A stretch of DNA of 64,000 nucleotides, from positions 1 to 64,000 of the forward strand of contig JAPSGR010000001.1 of assembly GCA_031177355.1 (NCBI GenBank), in the 5' to 3' direction. Both the position numbers and the translations under genes were made by a program. How positions within the stretch are numbered: position 1 is the first letter of the stretch; the number at the start of each line of letters is the position of its first letter. The notes beneath the pieces were generated by a model. It ran no database searches. It was not told the origin of the DNA and worked only from the letters and a program-made list of their open reading frames with translations. This DNA comes from Candidatus Nitrosocosmicus sp. Lineage in GTDB: Archaea > Thermoproteota > Nitrososphaeria > Nitrososphaerales > Nitrososphaeraceae. Positions 8,645 through 16,526 of this stretch are shown one piece after another.

Positions 8645-9619
8645 ATGTATAAAAACGAAGATAGCAGTATTCATCAAATCTCACTTCCACTAGTAAATAA
8701 GAATGAAGACAGAAATGTCTTTCCACTGGTGATAAATGTATTAACCAGATTTTGGGGGGAAGAACCACCAACTTTAGAAATAGAATCTAGGTCTAAATAT
8801 TATGAGGGATATAAAGGAAGCGTCTTAATTGAAGGATTAGAAATAATAGAAAAAAAATTAAAATTATCTTCTAAAGTCTATCGCGGGTCCTTAGATGACT
8901 TGAAGAGGCGATTAAGTCAAGGAATTCCCCTCATTGTTATACTTCCAGGAATTGCTGAAACTATTCAATTTGCGACCATTGTTAGTGGACACGATAATGA
9001 AGAGAAAAGAATTCTTACTTATGTTCCTGAACCTGATTCTTTTGGTGCAATTCCAGAGGAAAAATTTGTAGAAGAGTGGATGCAAGATGACTTTTTGACA
9101 GTACTTGTTTATCCAGAAGATGTTAAAGATATCCTAAAAAACGATTCATTTCTATTTGATCAATCCAACAAAATTTCTTTGGAAGCTGAAAGGCTAAAAA
9201 TTTTAGGCAAAACCGATGATGCATTGAGATTGTTGCAGAATGAATTAGGTCAAAGTAATGATGCAGATAAAAATCCTCAACTGTTATTAATGATTGCAGG
9301 AATTCTAAATGAACGAGACGACATTAAATGTATAGAATATTATGAAAAAATAATTGAGATAAACCCAAAATATTACCTCGCTCATAGAGGGTTGGGAAAT
9401 TATTTTTTAAAAAAAGGAGACTACAGCCGTTCAAACAAGCATTATATTGAAGCTACTAAAATTAGCCCTACAAGATATGGTCCTATTTATAAAAATCTTG
9501 GCTTAACTTATGTGCATTTGGGAGATAACGCTTCAGCAAAAGAATCGTTTAAACAATATCTGACGCAAGTACCTGAAGCCAAGGACCGAAAAAATATCCT
9601 TGATTTTATTAACTCTTAA
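8645..9619 (+). CDS. C39-peptidase-like domain with TPR tail, probably inactive
   Basis: A 324-residue protein. Residues about 10-155 follow the papain-like C39 pattern seen in bacterial and archaeal C39-TPR proteins: ISLPLV..., LTRFWGEEP, a helix ending near EIIEKKL, ...LSQGIPLIVIL, then a strand ending in SGHD and YVPEPDSFG. The usual CGPA nucleophile segment reads NVFPLVINVL, with no Cys, and the His that normally lies six residues before the 'GxD' is Phe (QFATIVSGHD). Both catalytic residues are therefore missing. Residues about 180-315 are three or four TPR units (NPKYYLAHRGLGNYFLKKGDYSRSNKHY). It may bind peptides without cutting. It is followed closely by another apparent pseudo-enzyme. 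Confidence 0.6.
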   Translation: MYKNEDSSIHQISLPLVNKNEDRNVFPLVINVLTRFWGEEPPTLEIESRSKYYEGYKGSVLIEGLEIIEKKLKLSSKVYRGSLDDLKRRLSQGIPLIVILPGIAETIQFATIVSGHDNEEKRILTYVPEPDSFGAIPEEKFVEEWMQDDFLTVLVYPEDVKDILKNDSFLFDQSNKISLEAERLKILGKTDDALRLLQNELGQSNDADKNPQLLLMIAGILNERDDIKCIEYYEKIIEINPKYYLAHRGLGNYFLKKGDYSRSNKHYIEATKISPTRYGPIYKNLGLTYVHLGDNASAKESFKQYLTQVPEAKDRKNILDFINS

Positions 9620-9665
9620 CCTCAGAATCTTATTTCGAGATCAAAAATTGGTATCTAGATCCAAA

Positions 9666-10919
9666 ATGAAAGAACTGTATGATGAATTTTTAATAAAAAA
9701 CAAAGCTATTGTCATCGAACCATTACTTAAAACAATTAGAATAAGGGATTTTATACAAGATACAGCGCTTGCCCTGCTAAAAGCACACGAATACAAATTG
9801 GAGTCGATCACCACAATGGATTATTTTATAATAGTAAGATTACAGGATAATTCACGGGCTGTTGATGCTATCAATATCCTAAAGCATATATCTGGAATCT
9901 CTTTTATTTTCATCGGAATTCCTGTACAACTAAACTATGATACTATAGTAGATACTGTTAGTACAATCCAGTCGAATATTATGCTTGAGGGTGAAAGATA
10001 TTATTTATTGGTAAAATCGATAGACAATACTAATCTAAATACTAATGAGGATCAACTTAAAAAATTTGATATGGAATTTAGTATACAGAGTGAGCTTTCT
10101 AGCACATCAAAAAAATTAATCAGAGTAGAGAACTATTGTGACGCTGATAGGATAATTTATGTACTTTTGACTCCAAGTATTGGATATGTAAGTATGTTAG
10201 CCTATAGAGGACAAGATAATATACCCGTTAATTATCTGCAGGATACTATACTGTGCCCCATTTTTGACAACATATCCTTGATCTCATTCATCAGCGTTCT
10301 TAAAGCGGGTTATTCAGCGGTTCCATTTTTCTTCTACCTACATAAACAACATTTACAAAAGTTGTTGACTACATTTGAAAAATTGATTATAAAATCATCT
10401 CTTATACATATAAAAATCTACATATTCTCAATGCAAGAACATGTTACAGACAAAGTTCAGCAAATACTTGTTACCGAAAATAACAAAACTACTATAGATA
10501 AAGGAGCGAGAGCATTTCATTGGTTAAATTTTCAATTTACTATACTTCGTTTTTTGGAAAAATCCAATCTTGACATTAAAATGATAGGGCTTCCCATAAC
10601 GCCGTTTGCCCATCCTGCATGGTTTATCCAAGAAATGATTAATTTATTCAAAGAATCAGATAAAATTGGTATGACACCTCTCTTATTCAATTATCCCAAT
10701 CAGCAACTCAATGATGACGTTTTAGAGCTATCCAAACTAGGTCTCAATTTTGACTGTAACCCAGATAAATTACAACAGCTATTAGATACTGATGAAGGAA
10801 AATTAAAAGAGATAACAAGGGCTTGCTCAAGTGAATTAGATAATTTCAGCCTCAAATTTACAAATTTTACATTAAGAATAGGAAAGGATGATATTCTTGA
10901 TATTTTCAATACCGTTTAG
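9666..10919 (+). CDS. ThiI-like THUMP protein with a degenerate PP-loop
   Basis: With ATG 9666 as start the protein has 417 residues; an earlier TTG at 9600 overlaps the upstream gene and gives an unlikely extension. The first 150 residues resemble the ferredoxin-like and THUMP domains of tRNA 4-thiouridine synthase ThiI (GISFIFIGIPVQL..., GERYYLLVKS). Next comes ADRIIYVLLTPSIGYVSMLAYRGQDNIPV, then the place where ThiI has the ATP-binding SGGxDS. Here it reads FDNISLISF, so PPi-loop ATP chemistry is not expected. It follows the C39-like gene by 46 bp. It may bind RNA without thiolating it. The last 48 bp overlap the convergent glycosyltransferase gene. Confidence 0.6.
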   Translation: MKELYDEFLIKNKAIVIEPLLKTIRIRDFIQDTALALLKAHEYKLESITTMDYFIIVRLQDNSRAVDAINILKHISGISFIFIGIPVQLNYDTIVDTVSTIQSNIMLEGERYYLLVKSIDNTNLNTNEDQLKKFDMEFSIQSELSSTSKKLIRVENYCDADRIIYVLLTPSIGYVSMLAYRGQDNIPVNYLQDTILCPIFDNISLISFISVLKAGYSAVPFFFYLHKQHLQKLLTTFEKLIIKSSLIHIKIYIFSMQEHVTDKVQQILVTENNKTTIDKGARAFHWLNFQFTILRFLEKSNLDIKMIGLPITPFAHPAWFIQEMINLFKESDKIGMTPLLFNYPNQQLNDDVLELSKLGLNFDCNPDKLQQLLDTDEGKLKEITRACSSELDNFSLKFTNFTLRIGKDDILDIFNTV

Positions 10920-12041
10920 GCGGTTACTAATTTCCATAAGTCTACCCATTTCTTTCCTGTATTTTGTGTCATAAAGTAGATCTTTCAATATATCAATTAT
11001 CATTTCGGCATTAACTGCTTTAGTGCCTATCTTTCTACCAATACCTAGTCTTTGTATTTTTTCAGCATTAGATAGTTGCTCTCCATGGCTCTCTATCGGT
11101 ATCGATACAAATGGTTTTCCAAATTGAATTGCCTGAGAGATAGCCGCGTGACCCCCCCTGATAACAAGAACGTCTGATATGTAAAAAAGTTCATCCCTGC
11201 AAGGACACCATTCATAATACCATATATTATTATATATTTTTCTAGGTTGAGTACTCCCATTAGCTTTTCCTTCCGAAAAAATAATTTGAAAAGATGTTTG
11301 ATCTTTAAGAATCTCTATAAGAGTATTAATTATCGGGAGTCTTGTATCCTTTGGCCCGCTAATATGAATAAATATCACGGGTTTAGATTCATCTATTCTT
11401 AACTGTTCTCTAACCTTAATAATACTATTTTTAGTCAATGCAATACTGGGGGTTATAAAACCAATATACTTCATCTTATTTCTTGTTGATTTTACCGAGT
11501 TGATTGTCTCCTCTGATATCGTATACGGTGGAGGAAGATCCGGTACCAATATTTTGTCTGCAATGTTCCATAGACCGCCCATCATTTCTCCATTACAGGT
11601 TTCGAAAATCTGTGATGCTTTAAATTCTCTTAGTCTAGGTGTTAGCAATAATTTTATTTGATTGATGATCAATAACTTGGGGATATGGAGTATTTTCGAA
11701 GCAATCAAAGGCGAGAGCCTAGAATCTGAGACAACAACCTGTGGGTTAAATTTTTTTAAATATCTAATTTCCTGATTAGTTTGCCATGGTAAATTAACTA
11801 ACCATTGAGGAATCTTGCTAATATTATTCTTTACCGAAAACTCTCCATTTTTTCCCCAATGGAATTCTACTGGGGGAACAATATTGCAAGAGAAACCTTG
11901 ACCTTTTATATATCGTGCAGATTCACCGAAGGAGGAGAATAGCAATCGAATACCGGGTTTATTTAAGCTCTTTGCTAATAGCATCATCCTGCTTGCATGA
12001 CCCAAGCCTACCCCATATGGCGCTAAATAAACCCTTTGCAT
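10872..12041 (-). CDS. GT-B glycosyltransferase (MurG/MGT-like)
   Basis: A 389-residue protein that transfers a sugar from a nucleotide donor. The N-terminal Rossmann domain starts RVYLAPYGVGLGHASRMMLLAKSL, with the Gly-rich acceptor loop and His of the GT28/GT1-like group. The C-terminal donor-binding domain has ISDVLVIRGGHAAISQAIQFGKPFVSIP and a following HGEQ that contacts the ribose or sugar. Acceptor unknown; cell-surface glycans or lipids are likely in an archaeon. The start is ATG 12041. Its 3' end overlaps the convergent ThiI-like gene by 48 bp, so the two mRNAs are partly antisense. Confidence 0.8.
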   Translation of the reverse strand: MQRVYLAPYGVGLGHASRMMLLAKSLNKPGIRLLFSSFGESARYIKGQGFSCNIVPPVEFHWGKNGEFSVKNNISKIPQWLVNLPWQTNQEIRYLKKFNPQVVVSDSRLSPLIASKILHIPKLLIINQIKLLLTPRLREFKASQIFETCNGEMMGGLWNIADKILVPDLPPPYTISEETINSVKSTRNKMKYIGFITPSIALTKNSIIKVREQLRIDESKPVIFIHISGPKDTRLPIINTLIEILKDQTSFQIIFSEGKANGSTQPRKIYNNIWYYEWCPCRDELFYISDVLVIRGGHAAISQAIQFGKPFVSIPIESHGEQLSNAEKIQRLGIGRKIGTKAVNAEMIIDILKDLLYDTKYRKEMGRLMEISNRLNGIENIKNIILSYS

Positions 12042-12182
12042 TAATATGACGAATTTAAAAGCGCTTAAAAAGTGTTAAGCAAATCGATATTAAATTTGGC
12101 CTTACTGCTGGAGATTATCGTTACTATAAGATGGTTTTATTAACATTAATTATTAATTAATAAAAAGTCAGAATACATTTTC

Positions 12183-12554
12183 TCACTCTTTAATCCTATT
12201 GCCGTTAGTCTTTATCTTTGAAATTTCGGGAATCATCCAAATAAATTTCGTATGAATACAATTATTAGTTTGGTCAATGTCACATTGAAGTTCTCCGTTT
12301 ACATAGAAAACGTCTACCAGTATTTTCTTCTTTATATCTTTTAATGTTATCCTATTGCCCTCGTAGGAGTCTACTGACAAAAATGGTGCCACTCTCGAAA
12401 GAAACTCTTCTTTTTCTAGATAAACCTGTAAAAAATCGTTAACATATTCCTTTATGTTAAGTCTCTTTTGGGATGCCCTCTGCTTAATCTTTTCATAGTT
12501 CTCTAAAAATATTTCTACAGTAACTACGCTTCTTCCTCCCCGCTTTACAGGCAT
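12183..12554 (-). CDS. RHH-type regulator with a C-terminal Cys/His domain
   Basis: A 123-residue protein. Residues about 10-55 (RSVVTVEIFLENYEKIKQRASQKRLNIKEYVNDFLQ) have the strand-helix-helix pattern of ribbon-helix-helix DNA-binding proteins. The remainder (EKEEFLSRVAPFLS...ITLKDIKKK...LQCDIDQTNNCIHTKFIWMIPEISK) matches the C-terminal part of the protein at 29325-29783 and contains LxC...CxH, a possible metal site. A perfect palindrome lies between its TATA-like box and its ATG, and two more ACATGT sites lie at the divergent promoter. This strongly suggests autoregulation. The C-terminal domain family is not one I can name. Confidence 0.65.
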   Translation of the reverse strand: MPVKRGGRSVVTVEIFLENYEKIKQRASQKRLNIKEYVNDFLQVYLEKEEFLSRVAPFLSVDSYEGNRITLKDIKKKILVDVFYVNGELQCDIDQTNNCIHTKFIWMIPEISKIKTNGNRIKE

Positions 12555-12561
12555 ACATATC

Positions 12562-12573
12562 CTAACATGTTAG
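12562..12573. promoter_or_regulatory. Perfect palindromic operator CTAACATGTTAG
   Basis: This 12-bp perfect palindrome lies between the minus-strand TATA-like element TAAATATA (12574-12581) and the ATG at 12554 of the RHH gene. Binding here would block transcription start. It shares the core ACATGT with two more sites on the other side of the divergent region. Confidence 0.6.
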
Positions 12574-12624
12574 TATATTTATTATTTCTCAATTCAAACT
12601 ATTTAACATATATTTAAATAGTAC

Positions 12625-12642
12625 AACATGTACTAACATGTG
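12625..12642. promoter_or_regulatory. Tandem ACATGT operator sites at the divergent promoter
   Basis: Two ACATGT hexamers (12626-12631 and 12636-12641) start 10 bp apart, which is one helical turn. They lie between the TATA-like TTTAAATA (12613-12620) and the ATG 12648. Tandem sites on one face of the helix are typical for cooperative binding by ribbon-helix-helix dimers. Confidence 0.6.
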
Positions 12643-12647
12643 ACAAG

Positions 12648-12998
12648 ATGTTTGGAAAAATGAAAATATTTAAATCTAGATTTGAGGTAAATATAATTTC
12701 AAAAAAAAGCGGAAGACTATCTCCAAGTAAAGTTTCTAAGAAAGTGAGTATGTCTAGTAGACACTGGAAAAATATTAAGAATATTCATTACAAAAGATGG
12801 GTTAGGTTGCATCATTACAAGTTAAGATTATTTGTTTTATATGCTTCAAATATTGATTCAGATTCAGAATCTCTAAAATGTATTATAACCCTTTCTATAT
12901 TGGTTTTAAAAAAATTTAAAAGACAGGTAAGTTCTATATGTTCTCTATTCTATAAAATAATATTGTTCTTGGTTAGTATAATTGCCAGTCTGTTCTAA
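12648..12998 (+). CDS. Basic hypothetical protein, divergent from the RHH regulator
   Basis: A 116-residue protein with a strongly basic N-terminal half (KIFKSRFEVNIISKKSGRLSPSKVSKK...) and a hydrophobic C-terminal helix (SSICSLFYKIILFLVSIIASLF) that could be a membrane anchor. Not recognised. It is transcribed divergently from the RHH regulator, and tandem operator sites cover its expected start. It is the likely regulated partner of that gene. The basic, short, repressed layout resembles a toxin-antitoxin pair, but nothing in the protein identifies a toxin. Confidence 0.5.
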   Translation: MFGKMKIFKSRFEVNIISKKSGRLSPSKVSKKVSMSSRHWKNIKNIHYKRWVRLHHYKLRLFVLYASNIDSDSESLKCIITLSILVLKKFKRQVSSICSLFYKIILFLVSIIASLF

Positions 12999-13118
12999 TG
13001 ATCTAAGATAAAAGTCTTGGATTAATAGATATATGTCAAGCGGTATCCGCAGTAAAAAAAGGAATTTTAAGTGATGCCTTTAGATACTTAAAAGACCCAG
13101 GCATGTAAATATCTAAAA

Positions 13119-13142
13119 AGCCAATATTGGGCTATTTTTTTT
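13119..13142 (+). terminator. Hairpin followed by a T8 tract
   Basis: AGCC-AATATTG-GGCT (with core palindrome CCAATATTGG) is followed by ATTTTTTTT. It lies 120 bp after the divergent hypothetical gene and before the convergent coiled-coil gene, in the right place to end transcription. Archaea generally need only the T-tract. It could also be the 3' end of a small RNA in 13010-13142. Confidence 0.4.
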
Positions 13143-13196
13143 GAGTTAACTCAGTTGTAGTAAAAAATTTAAAGGGTTCTCCTTAATTTTTTAGTT

Positions 13197-14198
13197 TTAA
13201 TCAGAGTCTTCTGCATAAATCAATTTCATCTCATCGAAAGTAAGCTTTTCTCCGCTGGACATTTTCTTTAAAGCGACTTCTTTTAACGAATTCCACAATT
13301 CTTGATTATCTCTATTCTTGCGCATTTTATCTTGAGGTATTTCATGCTTACTTTTTCTTTCATTGCTGTATCTTCTCTGTCTTTCTGACGAATGTTGTAA
13401 TCTATTTCTTTTAAATTCGATTGCATTCAGTTGAGTATCTACCATTTCAATTTTGGCACCTGCTTCTCTAACCCTGTGAATGACGCCTCTCCTCTCCTCA
13501 TAAAGTTCTTCTCTTTTATTCAGTAATTCGTCTAGATTTGACTTTATTTTGCCTATTACCTTACCTACATCTGCTTTTTGATCAAAAATTTGATTCATTT
13601 TACCTTTAATATCTTCAAACTTTGTTGCCATGGATTTGTAAGTATCTTCCTTCTTGTGAATCACTCTCAGGGCATGTAATCTCGTTGCAATTTCCTTTGA
13701 TTTTAAGACGAGACGTCTCTCTTCGTCTTTTGACAACTTCTTTGTTTGTATGTCTTTTTCTATCTGTTCTAATGCTTTAGTGAGGTTTGTAATGTTGAAT
13801 CTATCTCTTCTTGACCTGGGGCCACCACCGCTTGAAGCTTTAGAATCTAAGCTTTTCATCCTTTTTCTTTCTTCGATCAAATTGTTCTTTAATTCTGTAA
13901 ATTTGGCATAATCTGCGTCCTTTAATTCGTTAATTTGTTTGAGTTTTAGCCTTTCGGCTTCCAACTTTACCCGCTCTTGATCAATGATTTTCTTGGTTTC
14001 CTCAATTCTTTCATTGATCTGTTCGATTTGACTTTCACCTATTTTCTGTTCCTCAATTAAAGATTTTTTAAACTCTAATAAGGTTTTTTGATTCGAATCT
14101 ATTGTATTATCTGATCTATTGTCCTTTTTTGTTGTAGAAGCTGAAGCTGCAGCTGAAGAAGCTGTAGCTGAATTTCCACTATTCTGTTGTTGAACCAC
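13197..14198 (-). CDS. Long coiled-coil protein (COG1340-like)
   Basis: A 333-residue protein that is almost entirely coiled coil, rich in Glu, Lys, Leu and Arg, after a Ser/Ala/Thr-rich N-terminal 30 residues (NSATASSAAASASTT). There is a break near residues 122-132 (SSGGGPRSRRDRF). It resembles the uncharacterised archaeal coiled-coil proteins of COG1340, sometimes compared with SMC-type or phosphoserine phosphatase-linked coiled coils. It has no enzyme motif, Cys or membrane segment. The C-terminus (SGEKLTFDEMKLIYAED) looks like a small conserved docking segment. The start is GTG 14198, the only start after an in-frame TAA. Probably a structural or chromosome-associated protein. Confidence 0.65.
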   Translation of the reverse strand: MVQQQNSGNSATASSAAASASTTKKDNRSDNTIDSNQKTLLEFKKSLIEEQKIGESQIEQINERIEETKKIIDQERVKLEAERLKLKQINELKDADYAKFTELKNNLIEERKRMKSLDSKASSGGGPRSRRDRFNITNLTKALEQIEKDIQTKKLSKDEERRLVLKSKEIATRLHALRVIHKKEDTYKSMATKFEDIKGKMNQIFDQKADVGKVIGKIKSNLDELLNKREELYEERRGVIHRVREAGAKIEMVDTQLNAIEFKRNRLQHSSERQRRYSNERKSKHEIPQDKMRKNRDNQELWNSLKEVALKKMSSGEKLTFDEMKLIYAEDSD

Positions 14199-14473
14199 GC
14201 CGCTTACAACCTGTTAAGATAGGGAAAAATATATTTTTTCTCTTTTTACCTATTCTTTATAATTCCCTATACATGTATAATATGCTAAACATCTAATAGT
14301 GCAATTTAATTTAAGCAAATGAAATCAAATAATATAGTCTTTGTTATACAGTTTCGACTCGATTGAAAGACAAATGTAATAACTAGTGTTATTATAATGG
14401 TTTTTATTGTAAATGAGCATGACGTTTAAACATATATTTATATTCTATCTTGTAGTTAATTATATGATTACCA

Positions 14474-14869
14474 ATGGATGATTTTGATAAAGATTTTCCA
14501 GGATTTGATTGGAAAAATACTCCCGCGTATAAACATCCAGGAGGAAAGGACTGTCCTTGTCCTAAACATGAGTATATTCGAGAACAAATTAATGTTGCCA
14601 AGACTTTAAATACAAATAGTAAAAATGTAGATACTGATAAAAAACCATCGTCTAATGTTACTCTAAAGTTTTGCCCTGATCACTATAACGTATACTTTAA
14701 AGAGGTAATACCTGCTATGCCATTAAAATATCGAATTATTACTAAAATTGCCTTGAAGTTAGGAGCTGTTGTAATTCAACAAATCCCATACATGATGTCA
14801 GACAAATGCTTTTACTGCAAATTCGGCTCAGGCGGCTTTGATAAGAAGGTGGAACTTCCGCCTATTTAG
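14474..14869 (+). CDS. Cys-rich, probably metal-binding hypothetical protein
   Basis: A 131-residue protein. Conserved-looking Cys/His clusters are CPCPKH at 27-32, FCPDHY at about 67-72 and CFYC at about 111-114, together giving enough ligands for one or two zinc or iron sites. There are no membrane segments, although a hydrophobic stretch (KIALKLGAVVIQQIPYMM) occurs before the last pair. Not recognised as a named family. It is convergent with the kinase-like gene, with only 2 bp between the stop codons. Confidence 0.6.
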   Translation: MDDFDKDFPGFDWKNTPAYKHPGGKDCPCPKHEYIREQINVAKTLNTNSKNVDTDKKPSSNVTLKFCPDHYNVYFKEVIPAMPLKYRIITKIALKLGAVVIQQIPYMMSDKCFYCKFGSGGFDKKVELPPI

Positions 14870-14871
14870 GC

Positions 14872-15579
14872 CTATTTTATATCTGACTTTACGAGAAGGT
14901 TTTTTGCTAAACTAAGATGATCGGATACTAATACTAACGAAGCAATGTTTCTAACGATTATAGATAAATAGGGTATCCTATACTTGGACTGGTTATTCAT
15001 CTTATACCCATCTATAAAATACTGTTCAATCTTCCTATATTTCTCAATTTCTAGATCCAATAAACTGGCCAAAAAAATACCTATATCTAAACTTTTAGTG
15101 AATTCACTTGATTTTCTTTGAATAAGCCCCAAGTCAGTCCGGTAGACTTCTGAGCCTCGAACCAAATAATTCTGCGCCTTATTGTCTATAAAACAGGCTC
15201 CGTTATCATGCATCATCCTAGTCATAAATCCTACCTTTTGTACTATGCTCGAATCTTCAGAGTGTTTAAGATAAGAATATAAATTCCCACCTTCAAGGTA
15301 TTCTTCTATAATTACCTCTTGATTGATTTTTAATAACTTTGGTGTGGGTATGCCTATTTTCTCTAACGCTTGCCTCGTAGCTAATCCCTCATTGAGTAGG
15401 ATCGAATTTCCCGTTTTGAGTGGTGAAGAGGGATGCAAGAGGATAAATGACATGAAGGTAAACATGAATACCAACAAATGTTCATGAAGATTTTTTATCG
15501 ACTTGTTTTTTTTTATTACAACCTTCTGACCATTATAGTGAGAAATTACAATATCTCTTTGCCAATTCACAAAATGCAA
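14872..15579 (-). CDS. Bud32/RIO-like small protein kinase
   Basis: A 235-residue protein with the shortened kinase fold of Bud32-type and lipopolysaccharide-kinase-type enzymes. VVIKKNK supplies the ATP-binding Lys, and GIPTPKLLKINQEVIIEEYLEGGNLYSYL is the hinge region. FIDNKAQN aligns with the catalytic HGDLTTSN, keeping D and N but losing HG. RTDLGL replaces DFG. It could phosphorylate a protein or small molecule. It diverges from the KEOPS Bud32, so it is probably a paralogue rather than the KEOPS subunit. A hydrophobic stretch at about 33-48 (LLVFMFTFMSFILLH) is unusual for the family. The start is ATG 15579. Confidence 0.6.
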   Translation of the reverse strand: MHFVNWQRDIVISHYNGQKVVIKKNKSIKNLHEHLLVFMFTFMSFILLHPSSPLKTGNSILLNEGLATRQALEKIGIPTPKLLKINQEVIIEEYLEGGNLYSYLKHSEDSSIVQKVGFMTRMMHDNGACFIDNKAQNYLVRGSEVYRTDLGLIQRKSSEFTKSLDIGIFLASLLDLEIEKYRKIEQYFIDGYKMNNQSKYRIPYLSIIVRNIASLVLVSDHLSLAKNLLVKSDIK

Positions 15580-15751
15580 GAATGTTCTCTATAGTAGATG
15601 CAGCCTCTTTTAAAAACTTTTAACTAATCAATCTCCCGTCTTTATTTAGACGTGCTTTTAAACCATTTCCAGAATTATGGAATAATAATCCTATTGGAAC
15701 CTTATTTTGAATATATAAAAATTTATAGACTAATACCTATAACATAATTCT

Positions 15752-16429
15752 GTGTTTAAAAATACGAAGATTTTTCAAATTATAAGTACACTTATGATAG
15801 CAGCAACTTTATTTTCGGTTCCTGTATCAACTTCAAATGCATTAACAAGTGCTTTCTCAGATTATGAATATGGTTACGGACCAATTGCAAGTATAAATAA
15901 AGACTGGATTTTGGCTGGTCATTTCATGGGATATTATAGTCCTAATAACTTGACTGATTCGGGTTTTCACTCTACATTTGACATGGTCATGATAAATGGA
16001 TCATCTCCACATATGCACCAGATATCAGATGCAACTGTAAACGATGTAAGAATTGATGGAAATAACACTATATTGCAAGGAGCTGCAACTATTACAATGA
16101 CCGACGGTCCTGTTTCCAATGTTTCAACTACTTGGACAATTTATAACAATAACTCTATATCTATCTCTATGGATCCATCAAAAATAAATAATCATTTTGG
16201 TAACACTCCAATTTATGGGATCCTTCTTACACCTGAAAAGGAAATGGAAACAATGAACGCCATGATGGAAGATAAGGAGTTTATGGATAAATGGATTCCA
16301 TTAATGATGCAAAATGTTATGGCTAACCTTCAGATTAGTGGTGGAAACGCGACATCTATGCCAATGTCGAATCTATCAATAAATGAAATTCCCTCCTCAC
16401 CAAATAGCTCGAATCTAATGATTCAGTAA
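15752..16429 (+). CDS. Exported hypothetical protein
   Basis: A 225-residue protein with a clear signal peptide, IFQIISTLMIAATLFSVPVSTSNA, and probable cleavage after the Ala near residue 30. The mature part is Asn/Ser/Thr-rich with several N-glycosylation sequons and a Met-rich, His-containing region (SSPHMHQ; EMETMNAMMEDKEFMDKW). It probably lies at the cell surface. The His/Met content could bind copper, which would fit a thaumarchaeal copper-rich physiology, but that is a guess. The start is GTG 15752. No named family recognised. Confidence 0.6.
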   Translation: MFKNTKIFQIISTLMIAATLFSVPVSTSNALTSAFSDYEYGYGPIASINKDWILAGHFMGYYSPNNLTDSGFHSTFDMVMINGSSPHMHQISDATVNDVRIDGNNTILQGAATITMTDGPVSNVSTTWTIYNNNSISISMDPSKINNHFGNTPIYGILLTPEKEMETMNAMMEDKEFMDKWIPLMMQNVMANLQISGGNATSMPMSNLSINEIPSSPNSSNLMIQ

Positions 16430-16526
16430 TTGGGACTTCAATAATTCATTATTTCTTTTAATTTACTATATTTAGTGTTTTAAAATTTTTTCCATTAAAT
16501 ACGAGCAAATAAATCTATCTGTATAC

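Noticed and set aside
9600..9665. Upstream extension of the ThiI-like protein to TTG 9600
   Set aside because: It would overlap the end of the upstream gene and add a segment unlike the family; ATG 9666 fits better.
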